Shown here piece by piece: positions 5,714 to 6,974 of a DNA stretch of 6,974 bases (positions are counted from its first letter, which is position 1; every line of letters begins with the position of its first letter). A program made the position numbers and the translations under genes. The stretch covers positions 1 through 6,974 of the forward strand of contig JAQGPB010000358.1 in NCBI GenBank assembly GCA_028293265.1, written 5' to 3'. Source of the stretch: Pedosphaera sp. (lineage in GTDB: Bacteria > Verrucomicrobiota > Verrucomicrobiae > Limisphaerales > Pedosphaeraceae). The notes under the pieces were generated by a model. It saw only the letters and a program-made list of their open reading frames with translations, ran no database searches and was not told where the DNA came from.

Positions 5714-6696
5714 TTCTCTCGCGGCCCGACCGCGTCGGCGATGTGGTGATTTCCACCGCCTGCCTTGCGCCCATTCGCGAGAAATTTCCGCACGCAAAAA
5801 TCCATTTCGTCGCCGCTGAACGGATGCGGCCGTTGTTGGAGGGGCATCCGTTGCTGGCAGGGTTTATTCCGCTCACCGCAAATTTGACATCCGAATTTCA
5901 ACGTCTCAACGCCTCGGCCATTGTCCATCTGCATCCCGACCCGGATTGTTACGCGGCAGCAGCGCGTGCGAAAATTCCCGTGCGCGTCGGTTACGCGATT
6001 CCCTTGCTCAACCGGCATCTGACGCACAAAATCAAGGACCAGCGCAGGGCGGGAGTGAAGCACGAGGCGGAATATATTTTTGATCTTTTGAGCGTGCTCG
6101 AAGTTTCGCCGCCGTCAAAGCTTTCGCAAAACGTCCATCTGCCCGAAGCAGCCCTTGTCTCGCTTCAAAGCAAACTTCCCTGGCCGCTCGCCTCGACGCC
6201 GTTTGCGGTGGTGAATCCCACGGCGCATTCCAAAATCGCGCGCTGGCCGGTGAAATATTTTCTGGAACTGGCCGGCCGCATAGAAAGTGAATTTGGTTTG
6301 TTGCCGGTGTTCATCGGCGCGGACGCGCACGATTCCATTCCGTCCGGTTCGTCCCCTCATTTAAACCTCGCGGGCAAGACCCATTTGGGCGAACTGGGCT
6401 GGCTCCTGCGCCATGCCCGCGTGCTTGTGACCGTCGCGACCGGGCCGAGTCATCTGGCGGCGGCGGTCGGTTGTCCGGTGGTTGCGATCTTCGGGCGCAC
6501 CGTGCCGCCGCATGGGCCGGCGCGCTGGCGGCCGCTGTCGGAAAAAGCAATTGTGATCGCCAGCACGTTTGCGCGAAAGCGTCTCGAGGACCGCGATGCC
6601 TATTGGCGGCGGTGTTACGCGGCCATCGGAGTTGACGAAGTTGCCGCTGCGGTCCGGCAGTCCCTAAACCAATACCGAATTAAAAGTTGTTCATAA
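5701..6696 (+). CDS. Family 9 glycosyltransferase (heptosyltransferase-like)
   Basis: This 331-residue GT-B-fold protein belongs to the ADP-heptose:LPS heptosyltransferase family (GT9), which adds heptose or related sugars to lipopolysaccharide core or similar acceptors. The N-terminus MRTLILSRPDRVGDVVIST is the usual GT9 opening, with the R-x-G-D loop at 11-14. The C-terminal nucleotide-sugar domain has VVNPTAHSKIARWP (about 170-183) and TGPSHLAAAVGCPVVAIFG (from 247), followed by a proline-rich loop. Length is normal for the family. The frame is open back to 5602, but the ATG at 5701 matches the family start; it overlaps the end of the GT2 gene by 13 bases. No ribosome binding site is seen. 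True heptose specificity is not proved: GT9 also includes enzymes using other sugars. The gene is the last of the tightly packed block. Confidence 0.9.
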   Translation: MRTLILSRPDRVGDVVISTACLAPIREKFPHAKIHFVAAERMRPLLEGHPLLAGFIPLTANLTSEFQRLNASAIVHLHPDPDCYAAAARAKIPVRVGYAIPLLNRHLTHKIKDQRRAGVKHEAEYIFDLLSVLEVSPPSKLSQNVHLPEAALVSLQSKLPWPLASTPFAVVNPTAHSKIARWPVKYFLELAGRIESEFGLLPVFIGADAHDSIPSGSSPHLNLAGKTHLGELGWLLRHARVLVTVATGPSHLAAAVGCPVVAIFGRTVPPHGPARWRPLSEKAIVIASTFARKRLEDRDAYWRRCYAAIGVDEVAAAVRQSLNQYRIKSCS

Positions 6697-6789
6697 TTCA
6701 GAAAAAACTTTCATTCTTTCCATGGCTGGCCTGGAATAAAAGACGTTCTGAAATATTTGAAAGCTTTGACTCAACAACCAATTAAAATC
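6697..6789. other. 93-bp AT-richer intergenic gap between the operon and the next gene
   Basis: This is the only real gap in the window and is visibly richer in A and T than the genes. It contains two 8-bp palindromes close together, AAATATTT (6751-6758) and AAAGCTTT (6760-6767). A TTGACT at 6766-6771 resembles a -35 box but has no -10 box at the right distance before the start codon. AAAGTT (6683-6688) can pair with AACTTT (6706-6711) across a 17-base loop, which is too weak to call a terminator. A promoter for the next gene is plausible but not demonstrated. Confidence 0.4.
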
Positions 6790-6974
6790 ATGAAACAATT
6801 CCATTACACATCGGCTCTCGGCGGCCTGCTGCTGGCCATGACATTTTCGTCCCCGGCTGCGCCTCTTACCCCCGGCGAACCAATCCTGCTGGACAAGGCC
6901 AAGGGGAAATTTGATTTCATCCGCGTTGACTCCTACAAGCACCGTCTCCTGCTGGCGCATACGGGCAACAAATC
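6790..6974 (+). CDS. Secreted protein, probable YncE-like beta-propeller, N-terminal part (runs off window)
   Basis: The visible 61 codons begin MKQFHYTSALGGLLLAMTF, a signal peptide with a hydrophobic core at about residues 9-19 and likely cleavage after the SSPAA region near residue 24. The mature part contains KGKFDFIRVDSYKHRLLLAH, which fits the first blade of YVTN/YncE-type beta-propellers (pattern G-x-F-D, then V-D, then R-L-hydrophobic-V-A-H). If so, the product is periplasmic or extracellular and may bind or scaffold other molecules. There is no clear ribosome binding site. It is separated from the exporter block by 93 bp and may be independently transcribed. The family call rests on one blade only. 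Confidence 0.6.
   Translation, partial: MKQFHYTSALGGLLLAMTFSSPAAPLTPGEPILLDKAKGKFDFIRVDSYKHRLLLAHTGNK

Noticed and set aside
6683..6711. Possible terminator after the GT9 gene
   Set aside because: The 6-bp stem is AT-rich with a 17-base loop and no T-run directly behind it, so it is too weak to call.

Overview
The window holds one continuous, plus-strand block of seven genes, followed by the start of an eighth. The base composition is GC-rich, most junctions are overlapping or a few bases long, and Shine-Dalgarno motifs are mostly absent. The strongest lineage hint is a non-coding-looking repeat at about 244-407. It has heptamers of the CATCCAA type and a GCGGCAG/CTGCCGC hairpin. From memory, such sequences are scattered through soil and freshwater Verrucomicrobia (Pedosphaera/Limisphaerales-like genomes), where they give rise to predicted peptides such as HPTSNIQH. 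A Gram-negative verrucomicrobial origin is therefore my inference, not something proved here.

Layout: (1) 2-232, the C-terminal end of a TolC-type outer-membrane factor. (2) 229-1722, a second full-length TolC-type protein carrying an apparent in-frame 159-bp insertion inside its signal peptide. (3) 1742-2866, a HlyD/MacA-type periplasmic adaptor. (4) 2872-4119, a MacB/LolC-type (FtsX domain) permease. (5) 4116-4811, its LolD/MacB-type ATPase. (6) 4808-5713, a family 2 glycosyltransferase. (7) 5701-6696, a family 9 (heptosyltransferase-like) glycosyltransferase. (8) After a 93-bp AT-richer gap, 6790-6974 starts a secreted protein whose first blade looks like a YncE-type beta-propeller.

Genes 1-5 make a complete MacAB-TolC-like tripartite export machine: ATPase and permease in the inner membrane, adaptor across the periplasm, and one or two outer-membrane channels. 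ATGA stop/start overlaps at 229, 4116 and 4808 and a 13-bp overlap at 5701 suggest translational coupling. They also tie the two glycosyltransferases to the exporter, so the natural hypothesis is export or surface assembly of a glycosylated product. The substrate cannot be read from the sequence.

The best-supported oddity is the insertion in gene 2. Deleting the 159 bp between two CTCGG copies (244-248 and 403-407) keeps the frame and recreates a textbook signal peptide directly behind a good ribosome binding site. The rest is a recognisable export/glycosylation locus. I see no CRISPR array, tRNA, rRNA, transposase or phage gene.
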